64,000 nucleotides of DNA from Mucilaginibacter_A sp050955045 (GTDB lineage Bacteria > Bacteroidota > Bacteroidia > Sphingobacteriales > Sphingobacteriaceae): positions 372,001 through 436,000 of the forward strand of contig JBPBQV010000001.1 in NCBI GenBank assembly GCA_050955045.1, in the 5' to 3' direction. Below are positions 35,031 through 43,542 of this stretch, one piece after another (within the stretch, counting starts at the first letter, position 1; each line of letters begins with the position of its first letter). The position numbers and the translations under genes are program-made. The notes under the pieces are model-generated. The model was not told the DNA's origin, did not search any database, and saw only the letters and a list, made by a program, of their open reading frames with translations.

Positions 35031-35324
35031 ATGCAACTTTCCGACCTTGATTTTGAGAAAAGTTACACCTATGCCGATTATATGACTTGGGATTTTGAGG
35101 AACGGGTTGAATTATTGCGTAGTAAAATTTATAAAATCACATCGCCCAACAGGATACATCAGAAAATTAGTGGAAGCATTTTTTTCCAAATAGCTATGTT
35201 TTTGAAAGGACAAAAGCCTCATGTTTATTCTAAAATTTTAACTTTAGGTGATGAAGTTACCACGCCAGTTTTGCCTGGTTTTGTATTGAATTTGGAAGAA
35301 GTTTTTGAGGAAGCGAGTTTATAA
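35031..35324 (+). pseudogene. Uma2 family nuclease remnant with internal deletion
   Basis: A 97-residue frame. Residues 1-68 match the N-terminal part of Uma2 (PD-(D/E)XK-type) proteins: YTYADYMTWDFEERVELLRSKIYK and SPNRIHQKISGSIFFQIAMFLKGQK. Residues 73-97 match the extreme C-terminus, GDEVTTPVLPGFVLNLEEVF. The middle of the domain, roughly half of the usual length of about 190 and including the catalytic Asp and Glu-x-Lys strands, is missing, with an in-frame join near residue 70. A catalytically active product is unlikely. Confidence 0.75.
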
Positions 35325-35332
35325 AGTTGATT

Positions 35333-35776
35333 ATGAAAGACGAGCAAATAAAACCAATTTCTACTTTTCTTACATCTCAACGGAAAATATGGTTTTGGGG
35401 CGTAATTTTGTTTCTTGTAGTTTTTCTGCTGATAAAAGAAGTATCTAAACTTAAAGAAAATAAGCCAGTAGAAACTGTTTTACCTTTCAATGAAGTAGAT
35501 GTTTTGCCTTCTTTTCCGAATGGAGAGCGGGCGTTTGGCAATTATCTTCAACAAAATATTCATAATAATCCTGCAGCTAAAGGAAGAGTTATTGCATCAT
35601 TTGTGGTTGATAGAACCGGCGCAGTTATCAACGTTAAAATTTTACGCGGATTGAACGCAGAAGCAGACCGGGAAGTAATGCGCGTTTTAGAAGAAAGTCC
35701 GAAGTGGAATCCGGGGAAACAAAATGGAAGAGCGGTTAATGTAGCTTATGCCTTGCCTGTTAATTTTGATCAATAA
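35333..35776 (+). CDS. TonB-C-terminal-like protein, membrane anchored
   Basis: A 147-residue protein: short cytoplasmic N-terminus, one span (about 18-36) and a periplasmic TonB-like C-terminal domain (FNEVDVLPSFPNGERAF through SFVVDRTGAVINVKILRG to ESPKWNPGKQNGRAV). The start is the ATG at 35333; a TTG two codons earlier is possible. It is the first of three tandem relatives and lacks the Cys-rich N-terminal domain of the other two. It may interact with TonB-dependent receptors, but no Pro-rich spacer is present. The dispersed word (35431-35444) encodes the IKEVS at the end of the span. Confidence 0.8.
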   Translation: MKDEQIKPISTFLTSQRKIWFWGVILFLVVFLLIKEVSKLKENKPVETVLPFNEVDVLPSFPNGERAFGNYLQQNIHNNPAAKGRVIASFVVDRTGAVINVKILRGLNAEADREVMRVLEESPKWNPGKQNGRAVNVAYALPVNFDQ

Positions 35777-35781
35777 TATTC

Positions 35782-36423
35782 ATGATGGAAAACCAACCAA
35801 TTGTTCGTTTAAAGTTTACTTGCAACCGTAACTGGGAAGATATGATTGCTGTGAAAGATGGCCGCTTTTGCAACGATTGCCAGAAAAAAGTTATTGATTT
35901 TACCAATAAAACTAATGATGAAATTGCTGCTTATTTGATGAACAGCAATATGCAGGTTTGCGGAAGGTTTCAAAATACACAGTTAGCTCCTACTGCTCCA
36001 AAATCTGTTTGGAAACGCTGGCTTTCCGCTGCGGCTATGTTTGCTGCTGTTTTTATGGGAATAAAAGAAGCATCGGCGCAGAAAGCTGTTCAAGCTGACT
36101 CTGTAGCAAATCAGCAAAATAATATGACAAGCTTTGGTGGAGCTGAAGCTATATCTGTGTTTCCAGGTGGTGAAAAAGCTTTTTCAGCATATTTGGATAA
36201 AAATCTTCGTCAACCAAAAGGTACTCAAGGACGAGTTATTACTTCTTTTGTAATAGAAAAAGATGGTTCCATAACAGAAATCAGAGTTTTGCGCGGATTG
36301 ACTAAAGAAGCTGATGAGGAAGCAATAAGAGTGTTAAAAGAAAGTCCGAAATGGAAGCCAGGAAATCAAGCCGGTATTTTAGTAAGAATAGCTTATACAA
36401 TGCCAATAAATTTTGGCAGGTAA
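35782..36423 (+). CDS. TonB-like protein with N-terminal Cys-rich domain, copy 1
   Basis: A 213-residue protein with three parts. The N-terminal 65 residues form a Cys-rich module (FTCNRNWEDM, GRFCNDCQKKVIDFTNKTNDEI, VCGRF) typical of Bacteroidota cytoplasmic zinc-ribbon-like domains. A single span follows (about 78-94, SAAAMFAAVFMGIKEASAQ). The periplasmic end is a TonB-C-like domain (VITSFVIEKDGSITEIRVLRG, ESPKWKPGNQ). The next gene is a close paralogue, nearly identical over the first 100 residues. It may be a membrane regulator rather than an energy transducer. The dispersed word encodes part of the span end in both copies. Confidence 0.82.
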   Translation: MMENQPIVRLKFTCNRNWEDMIAVKDGRFCNDCQKKVIDFTNKTNDEIAAYLMNSNMQVCGRFQNTQLAPTAPKSVWKRWLSAAAMFAAVFMGIKEASAQKAVQADSVANQQNNMTSFGGAEAISVFPGGEKAFSAYLDKNLRQPKGTQGRVITSFVIEKDGSITEIRVLRGLTKEADEEAIRVLKESPKWKPGNQAGILVRIAYTMPINFGR

Positions 36424-36432
36424 AAACAGTAT
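36419..36432 (+). repeat. Dispersed word, ACAG form, overlapping a stop codon
   Basis: GGTAAAAACAGTAT: its TAA is the stop codon of copy 1, and the word ends eight bases before the ATG of copy 2. Confidence 0.7.
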
Positions 36433-36439
36433 AAAAATC

Positions 36440-37177
36440 ATGATGGAAAATCAACCAATTGTCCAATTAAATTTTACCTGCAACCGCAACTGGGAAGATA
36501 TGACAACGGTAGAAGGCGGTCGTTTTTGCAACGATTGCCAGAAAAAGGTTATTGATTTTACCGACAAAACGAATGATGAAATTGCGGCTTATTTGATGAA
36601 CAGCACGACGAAAGTTTGCGGCAGGTTTCAGCAATCCCAATTAGCTCCTTCTCTGCCAAAACCGATTTGGAAACACTGGCTTTCGGCTGCAGCGATGTTT
36701 GCTGCTGTTTTTATAGGTATAAAAGAAGCATCTGCGCAAACGAATAACTTGTCAGACAGCAGTACAAGTGCTCAAAAAAACAAACACAACAATTCTCTTG
36801 GCGGAGAAATTGTGCTGGTGAGCAATAACATTCCTACTGCTCCAGCACAAAAAATTTATGCTTTTAATGAGGTTGATGTTATTCCTTCATTTTTTGCAGG
36901 CGAAAAAGCTTTTATAGAGTACTTGCATAAAAATATCGTTTCAGCCACAAATGTAGATGCTAATGGTATTGTTTCTTTTGTGGTTGATAAATATGGAAAT
37001 ATTATCAAGGTAACTATTATAAAAAGCACGAACGTAGCTACAGATGCAGAAGCTATCAAAGCATTTCAAAACAGTCCAAGATGGAAGCCCGGCACTAAAA
37101 ATGGAGAAGCTGTTGCAGTTAGATTAGCCTTGCCCTTTAGTTTTACCAAAAAAATTATGGAGCAGTATAAAAACTAA
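36440..37177 (+). CDS. TonB-like protein with N-terminal Cys-rich domain, copy 2
   Basis: A 245-residue paralogue of the preceding gene with the same order: Cys-rich module (FTCNRNWEDM, RFCNDCQKKVIDFTDKTNDE, VCGRFQ), one span (IWKHWLSAAAMFAAVFIGIKE), a Ser/Asn linker and a TonB-C-like domain (FNEVDVIPSFFAGEKAF, FVVDKYGNIIKVTI, NSPRWKPGTKNG). The start is the ATG at 36440 by alignment to copy 1; a longer frame to 36413 would overlap copy 1. The linker and C-terminal domain diverge much more than the N-terminus. It overlaps the convergent ispG gene by four bases. Confidence 0.82.
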   Translation: MMENQPIVQLNFTCNRNWEDMTTVEGGRFCNDCQKKVIDFTDKTNDEIAAYLMNSTTKVCGRFQQSQLAPSLPKPIWKHWLSAAAMFAAVFIGIKEASAQTNNLSDSSTSAQKNKHNNSLGGEIVLVSNNIPTAPAQKIYAFNEVDVIPSFFAGEKAFIEYLHKNIVSATNVDANGIVSFVVDKYGNIIKVTIIKSTNVATDAEAIKAFQNSPRWKPGTKNGEAVAVRLALPFSFTKKIMEQYKN

Positions 37178-39249
37178 ACCACTTCTGGCTCCACCCAATT
37201 CCCATCAACTTTAATAATCCCAATCAGTTCATCCAAAGCTAAAGCTGACGAAACATTTTTCTTCACCACTTCTTTGCCACGGTAAAGCGTAATTTTATCC
37301 GGACCGGCGCCAACATAACCATAATCTGCATCAGCCATTTCGCCGGGACCGTTTACAATACAACCCATAATTCCAATTTTTAACCCTTTAAGATGAGAAG
37401 TCCGGCTGCGGATCATTTGCGTGGTAACTTGCAGATCGAACAATGTCCGGCCACAACTTGGGCACGAAATATATTCGGTTTTGGAAATCCGCGAACGCGT
37501 AGCCTGTAAAATCCCAAAAGCGGTGGAAGTAATTACTTTGGAAGGAATTTCGGGCGCATCAATCCAAATCCCATCACCAAAACCATCAACCAATAAAGCA
37601 CCTAAATCTGTTGCGGCATAAAGTTGAAGGAGAGTTACTAGGTCTGAGGTTTGAGGTACGAGGTTTGTGCCCGAAAGCTGAAGGCTGGTGACTGATGGCT
37701 CATTGCTCATACCGCCTGCCTCAAACTTATAGCTTCTTTTCACAATTACCGGCACTTGAATACCATTTTTTTGCAGGTAAAAGAAGCATTCCCGCTGATT
37801 GGCCATGCCATGTGCTGCATCAGTTTCTAACACAAAAACCAACGTTTCATCAAAAGTTAATTGTTTAAAAGCTTCGGTTTCCACATCAGCATTTTTAATT
37901 CGAACCAGATTTAATGCGGTATCTTTTTCTGTTGAAACGTGATATTCCTCCAAACTAAAAACCGGATGGCAGTTCTTTTTATCGACTAAAAAACTCCAGG
38001 TTTGATAATTATAAAGCTGTTTCAGGTTTCCGGGTAAAGCAAAAGAAGGCAGTTCGTCAGCCAGATACACAAAATCTACCGATTGATCGGCCATGTTATA
38101 TTTATCCAGCAAAGGCGAATACAAATAACCTGCATCAGCCAGAATTGCCGGGTCTTTAAGGTTTTTTGCTGATAAATCAAGCACTACACGCGGCACCATC
38201 GAGCCACCAATAAAAGCATTGGCCTCGTATGTTTCTCGTTTTAAGTACGTGTATGGCGAATGAGAAAAGTGCGGAGATGAAAGTGTGGAGACCGGATTGA
38301 CAAGTTGCAAAGTACTATTCTGCTCCCTTATCTTCGCTCCCCGCTCTAAATATCGCTGAACCAGCGCAATCGCCACCGGTGCTTCTGCTTCTGGTTCTTC
38401 GGTTAAAGAAACGCGAACGGTATCGCCTAAACCATCTTCCAGCAAAGTACCAATGCCAACGGCAGATTTAATGCGGCCGTCTTCGCCATCGCCCGCTTCG
38501 GTTACGCCCAAATGCAACGGATAATTCATGTTCTCGGCTACCATCGTTTCCACCAGCATCCGGTACGCTTGTACCATTACCTGCGGATTACTGGATTTCA
38601 TGGAGATCACCAAATTATAATGATTCAGGCTTTCACACATGCGGATAAATTCCATCGCAGATTCTACCATTCCGCGCGGCGTATCGCCGTACTGGCTCAT
38701 AATCCGGTCGGATAGCGAACCATGATTGGTACCAATGCGCATCGCCGTACCGTATTCTTTGCAGATATTTACCAGCGGTGTGAATTTTCGGTAGATGCGT
38801 TCCAGTTCGTTCTGATATTCTACATCTGTATAAACCAACTCATCAAAGCGTTTTTTATCGGCATAATTTCCGGGGTTGATACGCACTTTTTCTACAATCC
38901 GCGCCGCAACTTCTGCTGCATTTGGGGTGAAGTGGATATCAGCAACCAACGGTACGTTATAACCTTTTGCGCGCAGCTGTTTTTTAATTTCCGCCAGATT
39001 TTGCGCTTCCTTTACGCTTGGCGCCGTAATCCGTACATATTCGCAACCGGCATCAACCATGCGGATAGTTTGTGCTACGGTTCCGGCCGTATCCATCGTA
39101 TCGGTAGTAGTCATGCTTTGAATGCGGATCGGATTTGTTCCACCCATCGGCACATCACCAATTGTAACTTCGCGTGTTAACAAGCGGGAATATGTATTTA
39201 AAGAGTTGCAGTAGCCACCCGGAAGTGCTTTGATTGTTTCGGCGTTCAT
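37174..39249 (-). CDS. ispG: 4-hydroxy-3-methylbut-2-enyl diphosphate synthase, large bacteroidete type
   Basis: Penultimate enzyme of the MEP isoprenoid pathway. At 691 residues it is the three-domain form with a central insert: TIM barrel first (TREVTIGDVPMGGTNPIRIQSM), a middle domain, then the iron-sulfur domain with CPSCGR near residue 593 and GCIVNGPGE near 627. Two stretches look like later additions. One, about residues 510-540, is encoded by 37641-37735, which carries GAGGTNN repeats like those at 43402-43542. The other, around NPVSTLSSPHFSHSPY, is encoded near 38260-38330. A copy of the dispersed word lies at 37776-37790. Confidence 0.93.
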   Translation of the reverse strand: MNAETIKALPGGYCNSLNTYSRLLTREVTIGDVPMGGTNPIRIQSMTTTDTMDTAGTVAQTIRMVDAGCEYVRITAPSVKEAQNLAEIKKQLRAKGYNVPLVADIHFTPNAAEVAARIVEKVRINPGNYADKKRFDELVYTDVEYQNELERIYRKFTPLVNICKEYGTAMRIGTNHGSLSDRIMSQYGDTPRGMVESAMEFIRMCESLNHYNLVISMKSSNPQVMVQAYRMLVETMVAENMNYPLHLGVTEAGDGEDGRIKSAVGIGTLLEDGLGDTVRVSLTEEPEAEAPVAIALVQRYLERGAKIREQNSTLQLVNPVSTLSSPHFSHSPYTYLKRETYEANAFIGGSMVPRVVLDLSAKNLKDPAILADAGYLYSPLLDKYNMADQSVDFVYLADELPSFALPGNLKQLYNYQTWSFLVDKKNCHPVFSLEEYHVSTEKDTALNLVRIKNADVETEAFKQLTFDETLVFVLETDAAHGMANQRECFFYLQKNGIQVPVIVKRSYKFEAGGMSNEPSVTSLQLSGTNLVPQTSDLVTLLQLYAATDLGALLVDGFGDGIWIDAPEIPSKVITSTAFGILQATRSRISKTEYISCPSCGRTLFDLQVTTQMIRSRTSHLKGLKIGIMGCIVNGPGEMADADYGYVGAGPDKITLYRGKEVVKKNVSSALALDELIGIIKVDGNWVEPEVV
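37641..37735. repeat. GAGGTNN repeat inside ispG
   Basis: Three tandem units, GAGGTTT, GAGGTAC and GAGGTTT (37646-37666), are followed about 45 bases later by GCTCATACC and CCTCAAACTTA. The outer parts face each other as an imperfect inverted repeat. The same units form the intergenic repeat at 43402-43542. The element is read in frame as part of IspG. Confidence 0.6.
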
Positions 39250-39307
39250 GCTTCAATATAGAATGATACAAAAGTAATCATTATACGGGCAACGCCTATT
39301 TTTTGCC

Positions 39308-39322
39308 GGTAAAAGAAGTATT
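39308..39322 (+). repeat. Dispersed word between ispG and the GAF kinase
   Basis: GGTAAAAGAAGTATT, full consensus, 17 bases downstream of the kinase stop on the minus strand. Confidence 0.8.
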
Positions 39323-39339
39323 GGAAAATCATTAGACTT

Positions 39340-40545
39340 TTACTGTTTTTGGATAGTAAACTGAAACGTAGTACCTTCTGTTAAAACAGATTCAACAGAG
39401 ATTTCTCCGCCCAAACTATCTACCAGGTTTTTTACAGTAGATAAACCAATACCCGAACCGGAATTATTATAACGGTCTTTCCTGTTCAATGTCATCATCG
39501 GTTCAAAAATCCGGTCGAAATTTTTTGCTTCGATACCTGCGCCGTTATCAGTTACCTTAAATTGATAAAAATCTGTTTTTTCTTCAAATTCTAAACGGAT
39601 AAATCCGACTGATTTATCATTGTACCGAACGGCATTGTTTAATAAATTAACCAGGATCTGCTCCAGCGCAATAGCAGAAGTTTTGATATACAGTAAATCC
39701 GAAGGTGTTTCAATTCGAAAAGATTCCGGAATGGTTACTAATTTTAACACTTCTTCGATCAGTTCATTCACGCAAATCTCATCCTTTTTTTGCGCCAGTA
39801 TTTTATAAGATTTGGAATATTCCAGCATCTGGTTCAAAAAGTCAAGCAACCGATGGGCAGAGCTGTTGATGATATCCAGCATCTGATTGCCTTTTTCATC
39901 CAGGTTGGTCTGATATTTTGATTTCAGCAACTGGCCGGTCAGCATAATGCTCGTCAGCGGACTTTTAATATCATGCGAAGCCATCAGTGCAAAACGTTCC
40001 AGATATTCATTTGATTTTTGAAGTTCTAATGTTAACAGCTTCAGTTCTTTTACTTTTCTACGCAGTTCCAGTTGCGCCATTACCTGATTTGCCAATGCTT
40101 TTAAGGCAGCAATTTGGTTTGCAGTAAGTTCTTTGGGCTGATTATCAATCACACATAAAGTACCCAGCGCGTGGCCTTCCTGATTCACCAGTGGCACACC
40201 GGTATAAAAAATCACGTCCGGATGCCCGGTAGTTAAAGGGTTATTTTTGAAACGTTCATCTTTTGTAGCATCCTGCACTACAAAAACTTCATCAGGTTTT
40301 AAAATTGCGTGTGCACAAAAAGCAAATTCTTTGGGTGTTTCCGGTATTTCCAGTCCGTGCCGAGATTTAAACCATTGCCGTTCCGAATCAATAAAGCTGA
40401 TCAGGGAAATAGGCGTATTACAAATTTCTGAAGCTAAGCGGGTAATATCATCAAAATCTTTTTGCGCCAAACTATCCAGAACATCATAAGAATCAAGTGC
40501 TTTTAAGCGGTCTTCTTCATTTTCTGTCAGGTTTGCTGCAATCAT
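39340..40545 (-). CDS. GAF-domain sensor histidine kinase, cytoplasmic
   Basis: A 401-residue soluble kinase with no membrane span. A GAF domain spans about 20-160 (FCAHAILKPDEVFVVQDATKDERF, FYTGVPLVNQEGHALGTLCVID). A coiled linker leads to HisKA with His191 in ASHDIKSPLTSIML and a HATPase domain with LVNLLNNAVRYN, DNGAGIEAKNFDRIFEP and GSGIGLSTVKNLVDSLGG. The GAF block resembles those of phytochrome-like and cyanobacterial stress kinases, but no chromophore cysteine is obvious. No receiver gene adjoins it; the lone receiver at 5797-6222 is one possible partner, which is only a guess. Confidence 0.93.
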   Translation of the reverse strand: MIAANLTENEEDRLKALDSYDVLDSLAQKDFDDITRLASEICNTPISLISFIDSERQWFKSRHGLEIPETPKEFAFCAHAILKPDEVFVVQDATKDERFKNNPLTTGHPDVIFYTGVPLVNQEGHALGTLCVIDNQPKELTANQIAALKALANQVMAQLELRRKVKELKLLTLELQKSNEYLERFALMASHDIKSPLTSIMLTGQLLKSKYQTNLDEKGNQMLDIINSSAHRLLDFLNQMLEYSKSYKILAQKKDEICVNELIEEVLKLVTIPESFRIETPSDLLYIKTSAIALEQILVNLLNNAVRYNDKSVGFIRLEFEEKTDFYQFKVTDNGAGIEAKNFDRIFEPMMTLNRKDRYNNSGSGIGLSTVKNLVDSLGGEISVESVLTEGTTFQFTIQKQ

Positions 40546-40656
40546 ATTTTGGTTTGCTCAGGTATATAATTAGAAGCCGCTAATTCGAGCTAAAAATGTT
40601 TGCAATAATAATACATAAATTTATCTGAAATAAAACTTTGAGGTTGATTTTTTTTC

Positions 40657-40670
40657 GGTAAAAACAGCAT
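40657..40670 (+). repeat. Dispersed word, ACAG form, after the DUF4159 gene
   Basis: GGTAAAAACAGCAT, six bases downstream of the DUF4159 stop on the minus strand. Confidence 0.7.
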
Positions 40671-40676
40671 CAGCAC

Positions 40677-41300
40677 TTAAGCGCCCATTGCATACAACAC
40701 AATATTTACCCCAAATTTGGTATTATCTTCCGCCAAAAAACGCTTGTTGCGGAAATCGTAATCCCATTCGCAACCATAATCTTTGTTGCTGTACAAAACC
40801 GCAATCCGGCCGTTTATTTCCACAGCTTTCAAGTAATCATGGATGAGGTCATCGCCCCAACCGTTCAACTCAAAAGCGGTATTTGGCGGACCTTTTTCAA
40901 ACTTAAAAAAAGAAGAATAAATCGGATGCGTTGCCGGGATTTTCTTCAACGCGTGCGGACCAAACAAGGCCGACATTTGCGCTTCAAAAGAACGCGCAAA
41001 AAGTCCGTCGATATCATGGTTGCAATCATCTGCAAAAACAAAACCGCCGTTTTGCACATACTGCTTAAAATTGCTTCGTTCGATTGCATTAAACTGTACC
41101 AATTTATGGCCGCTGAGGTAGCAAAAAGGCGAAGAAAAAATTTCATTACTGCTGAGATCAATGATTTTTTCTTCAGTGTTGATTGGAATGGTAGTATATT
41201 CTATCAACGAATTCAGGATATTGGATGGCATTCGCTGGTCCGTATCCCAATCGCCGGAAGTATATCGTAAACGGGTAAAAGTAAATTTGGCAGCATTCAT
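40677..41300 (-). CDS. DUF4159 domain protein
   Basis: A 207-residue protein matching DUF4159: FTFTRLRYTSGDWDTDQRMP at the N-terminus, a Rossmann-like core with GGFVFADDCNHDIDGLFARSFE, and the ending NTKFGVNIVLYAMGA. The family resembles a class I glutamine-amidotransferase-like fold without evident catalysis. The gene is divergent from the MoxR gene, and DUF4159 proteins are regular partners of MoxR/BatA clusters, so it probably belongs to the same system. No signal peptide is seen in this version. Confidence 0.8.
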   Translation of the reverse strand: MNAAKFTFTRLRYTSGDWDTDQRMPSNILNSLIEYTTIPINTEEKIIDLSSNEIFSSPFCYLSGHKLVQFNAIERSNFKQYVQNGGFVFADDCNHDIDGLFARSFEAQMSALFGPHALKKIPATHPIYSSFFKFEKGPPNTAFELNGWGDDLIHDYLKAVEINGRIAVLYSNKDYGCEWDYDFRNKRFLAEDNTKFGVNIVLYAMGA

Positions 41301-41457
41301 TGCCCTAAATTATTGTAAATATTATGGTTTACTTCTTTTATCATTACAAATCCTGTAAAGTTTCTGCTACTATTCTTAAATGTTCTAAATTCCGGTATTT
41401 TATTTCTACTTTTCTCCAATAACAAATCACTTTAGCTTATTTAATCTTTAAAACGTT

Positions 41458-42459
41458 TTGGAAACTACGGAAATCGACCTGAAAAACCTGCTTACCAAGC
41501 TTTCATCGCTCAAAAATGAGATTCAGAAAGTCATTATCGGCCAGGATCAGGTTTTGGATGAAATGCTGGTTGCTTTATTAGCTGGCGGACATTGTTTGCT
41601 GGAAGGCGTACCCGGACTGGCTAAAACGCTGATGGTGCGTACGTTATCACAGGCTCTGCATTTATCTTTTCGCCGCATCCAGTTTACACCTGATTTGATG
41701 CCGACAGATATTGTGGGCACCGAGATTTTGGAAGAAGACCACATCACCGGAAAACGCTTTTTCAAATTTAACAAAGGGCCGCTTTTTGCCAATATTGTTC
41801 TGGCTGATGAAATCAACCGTACACCACCCAAAACGCAGGCCGCTTTGCTAGAAGCCATGCAGGAATTTGAGGTAACTTATGGCGGACAAACGTATCCGTT
41901 GGATCGTCCGTTTTTCATTTTGGCCACTCAAAATCCGATTGAACAAGCCGGAACTTATCCGTTGCCGGAAGCACAATTAGACCGTTTTTTATTATACATT
42001 AAAATTGGTTATCCAACAGCGCAGGAAGAATTTGGCGTTTTAAACAGCACCACCGGCAGCAAAAAAGTAACGGTGAACCCGATTTTGGGCGGAGAAGAAA
42101 TTAAGCAGTTGCAAGGTTTGGTGCGAGATGTTACGATCAATGATGACTTGATACATTATGTAAGTAACCTGATCCGCGCTACACGGCCCGACACCACCAC
42201 TATTCCATTCGTGAAAGAATGGGTCCGCTGGGGAGCTGGTCCGCGCGCCGGGCAAGCTTTGATTTTAACTGCCAAAGCGCGTGCATTATTTAAAGGCCGA
42301 TACGCGGTTTTGATGGAAGATATCCACAATATGGCTTACCCGGTTTTGCGCCATCGTATCCTGATGAATTTTAAAGCGGATGCAGAAAATGTAAGCTCGG
42401 ATAAAGCAACAGAAGAGTTGATTAAAGCGATAGAACGGCCGAAAATTGCTGGAGTTTAA
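41458..42459 (+). CDS. MoxR family AAA+ ATPase
   Basis: A 333-residue AAA+ ATPase of the MoxR group, thought to act as a chaperone that matures or assembles target proteins. Walker A GVPGLAKT is at 50-57, Walker B IVLADEIN at 113-120, sensor 1 in ILATQNPIE, and the C-terminal lid contains WVRWGAGPRAGQALILTAKARALF. The start codon is TTG. It is followed by DUF58 and BatA genes, the classic neighbours, which are likely substrates or partners. Confidence 0.93.
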   Translation: METTEIDLKNLLTKLSSLKNEIQKVIIGQDQVLDEMLVALLAGGHCLLEGVPGLAKTLMVRTLSQALHLSFRRIQFTPDLMPTDIVGTEILEEDHITGKRFFKFNKGPLFANIVLADEINRTPPKTQAALLEAMQEFEVTYGGQTYPLDRPFFILATQNPIEQAGTYPLPEAQLDRFLLYIKIGYPTAQEEFGVLNSTTGSKKVTVNPILGGEEIKQLQGLVRDVTINDDLIHYVSNLIRATRPDTTTIPFVKEWVRWGAGPRAGQALILTAKARALFKGRYAVLMEDIHNMAYPVLRHRILMNFKADAENVSSDKATEELIKAIERPKIAGV

Positions 42460-42468
42460 AAGTAAATC

Positions 42469-42483
42469 AATACTGTTTTTATA
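42469..42483 (-). repeat. Dispersed word, ACAG form, between MoxR and DUF58 genes
   Basis: Minus strand reads TATAAAAACAGTATT, nine bases after the MoxR stop codon. Confidence 0.65.
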
Positions 42484-42516
42484 GGATAAAAATTGACTTT
42501 TAATCAAAGAATTTAA

Positions 42517-43401
42517 ATGTCCCGTCTCCTCGACCCAAAAACCGTTATGTCTATCAAAAACCTGCAACTGGCTGCCAAAACAGTTGTTGACGGCTTTATG
42601 AGCGGCGTGAACAAAAGCACGATTAAAGGTCCGGGAATGGAATTCAGTCAGTACCGAAGTTACCAGCCGGGAGATGATTTGCGTTCTTTGGATTGGAAAA
42701 TGTTTGCCCGTTCTGATCGCTATTATATCCGCGAATCGGAAGTGGAAACTAGCATTTCCGTCCGTTTTCTGATTGATGCAAGTGCTTCCATGAACCACGA
42801 AGATGCTGGTTTCAAAAAGAGCAGATATGCAGCTTATCTAACTGCTTCGCTGGCTTATCTGGCTAATTTGCAGGGAGATGCAACGGGATTATATGTATTA
42901 CAAAACGGTGGCTTGTTTTCTTTGGTTCCGCGGCAAAGTATGCAGCATTTGAACCGTCTGTTTTACCAATTGGAAAATCTGAACCCGGCCGGAAAACTGA
43001 CAGAAGAAGTAAATTACAAAGAGATTTTTGCTGGAACAGGAAAACGGGAACTGCTCATTTTCATCACAGATTTTTATGAAGAAAACAATGAAATCATACA
43101 ATTACTAGACAAACTTTCTACCTTAAAACACGAAATTGTTGTTTTCCAGCTGATGGGAAAAAACGAACTGGAACTTGATTTTGCCGGATATTCTACTTTG
43201 GAAGATCTGGAAACCGGACAAACCATACAAGTCAACGCCAATCAAGCCAAAAAAATTTACAAACAGAAATTACAGGAACGTTTGGCTTACATCAAAACAC
43301 AATTATTAGACCGACATATTTTTTACCGATTAATCAGCATGGATCAGCCTTTGGATTTGGCTTTGCGTGATTTTTTAAACCAACGGATGAAAGGATTTTA
43401 A
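42517..43401 (+). CDS. DUF58 domain protein with VWA-like motif
   Basis: A 294-residue soluble protein of the DUF58 family. The diagnostic block GMEFSQYRSYQPGDDLRSLDWKMFARSDRYYIRE covers about residues 43-76, followed by VRFLIDASASM, whose DxSxS is the metal-binding MIDAS pattern of von Willebrand A domains. DUF58 proteins are encoded next to MoxR ATPases and are proposed MoxR clients. Here it lies 57 bases downstream of MoxR, in the same direction. Confidence 0.9.
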   Translation: MSRLLDPKTVMSIKNLQLAAKTVVDGFMSGVNKSTIKGPGMEFSQYRSYQPGDDLRSLDWKMFARSDRYYIRESEVETSISVRFLIDASASMNHEDAGFKKSRYAAYLTASLAYLANLQGDATGLYVLQNGGLFSLVPRQSMQHLNRLFYQLENLNPAGKLTEEVNYKEIFAGTGKRELLIFITDFYEENNEIIQLLDKLSTLKHEIVVFQLMGKNELELDFAGYSTLEDLETGQTIQVNANQAKKIYKQKLQERLAYIKTQLLDRHIFYRLISMDQPLDLALRDFLNQRMKGF

Positions 43402-43542
43402 GGGAGATTGGAGGTGCGGAGGTTTGAGCAATGAGGTTTGAAGAACGAAAATCAGAAACAAAATATTTACTAAATAAAAAACGATTAAGGCATAAGATAA
43501 AAAGGTAGCTCATACCTCAAACCTCATACCTCGAACCAAAAA
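43402..43542. repeat. GAGGTNN-type intergenic repeat
   Basis: The left end has GGAGGTGCGGAGGTTTGAG and AATGAGGTTTGAAGAACG. The right end has GCTCATACCTCAAACC and TCATACCTCGAACC, which is the inverse. Together they form an imperfect inverted repeat around about 60 AT-rich bases. Related units occur inside ispG (37641-37735). Confidence 0.65.

Noticed and set aside
36413..36439. Start of the second Cys-rich TonB-like protein at 36413
   Set aside because: It would overlap copy 1 and pass through the intergenic word; the ATG at 36440 aligns exactly with the MMENQ start of copy 1.
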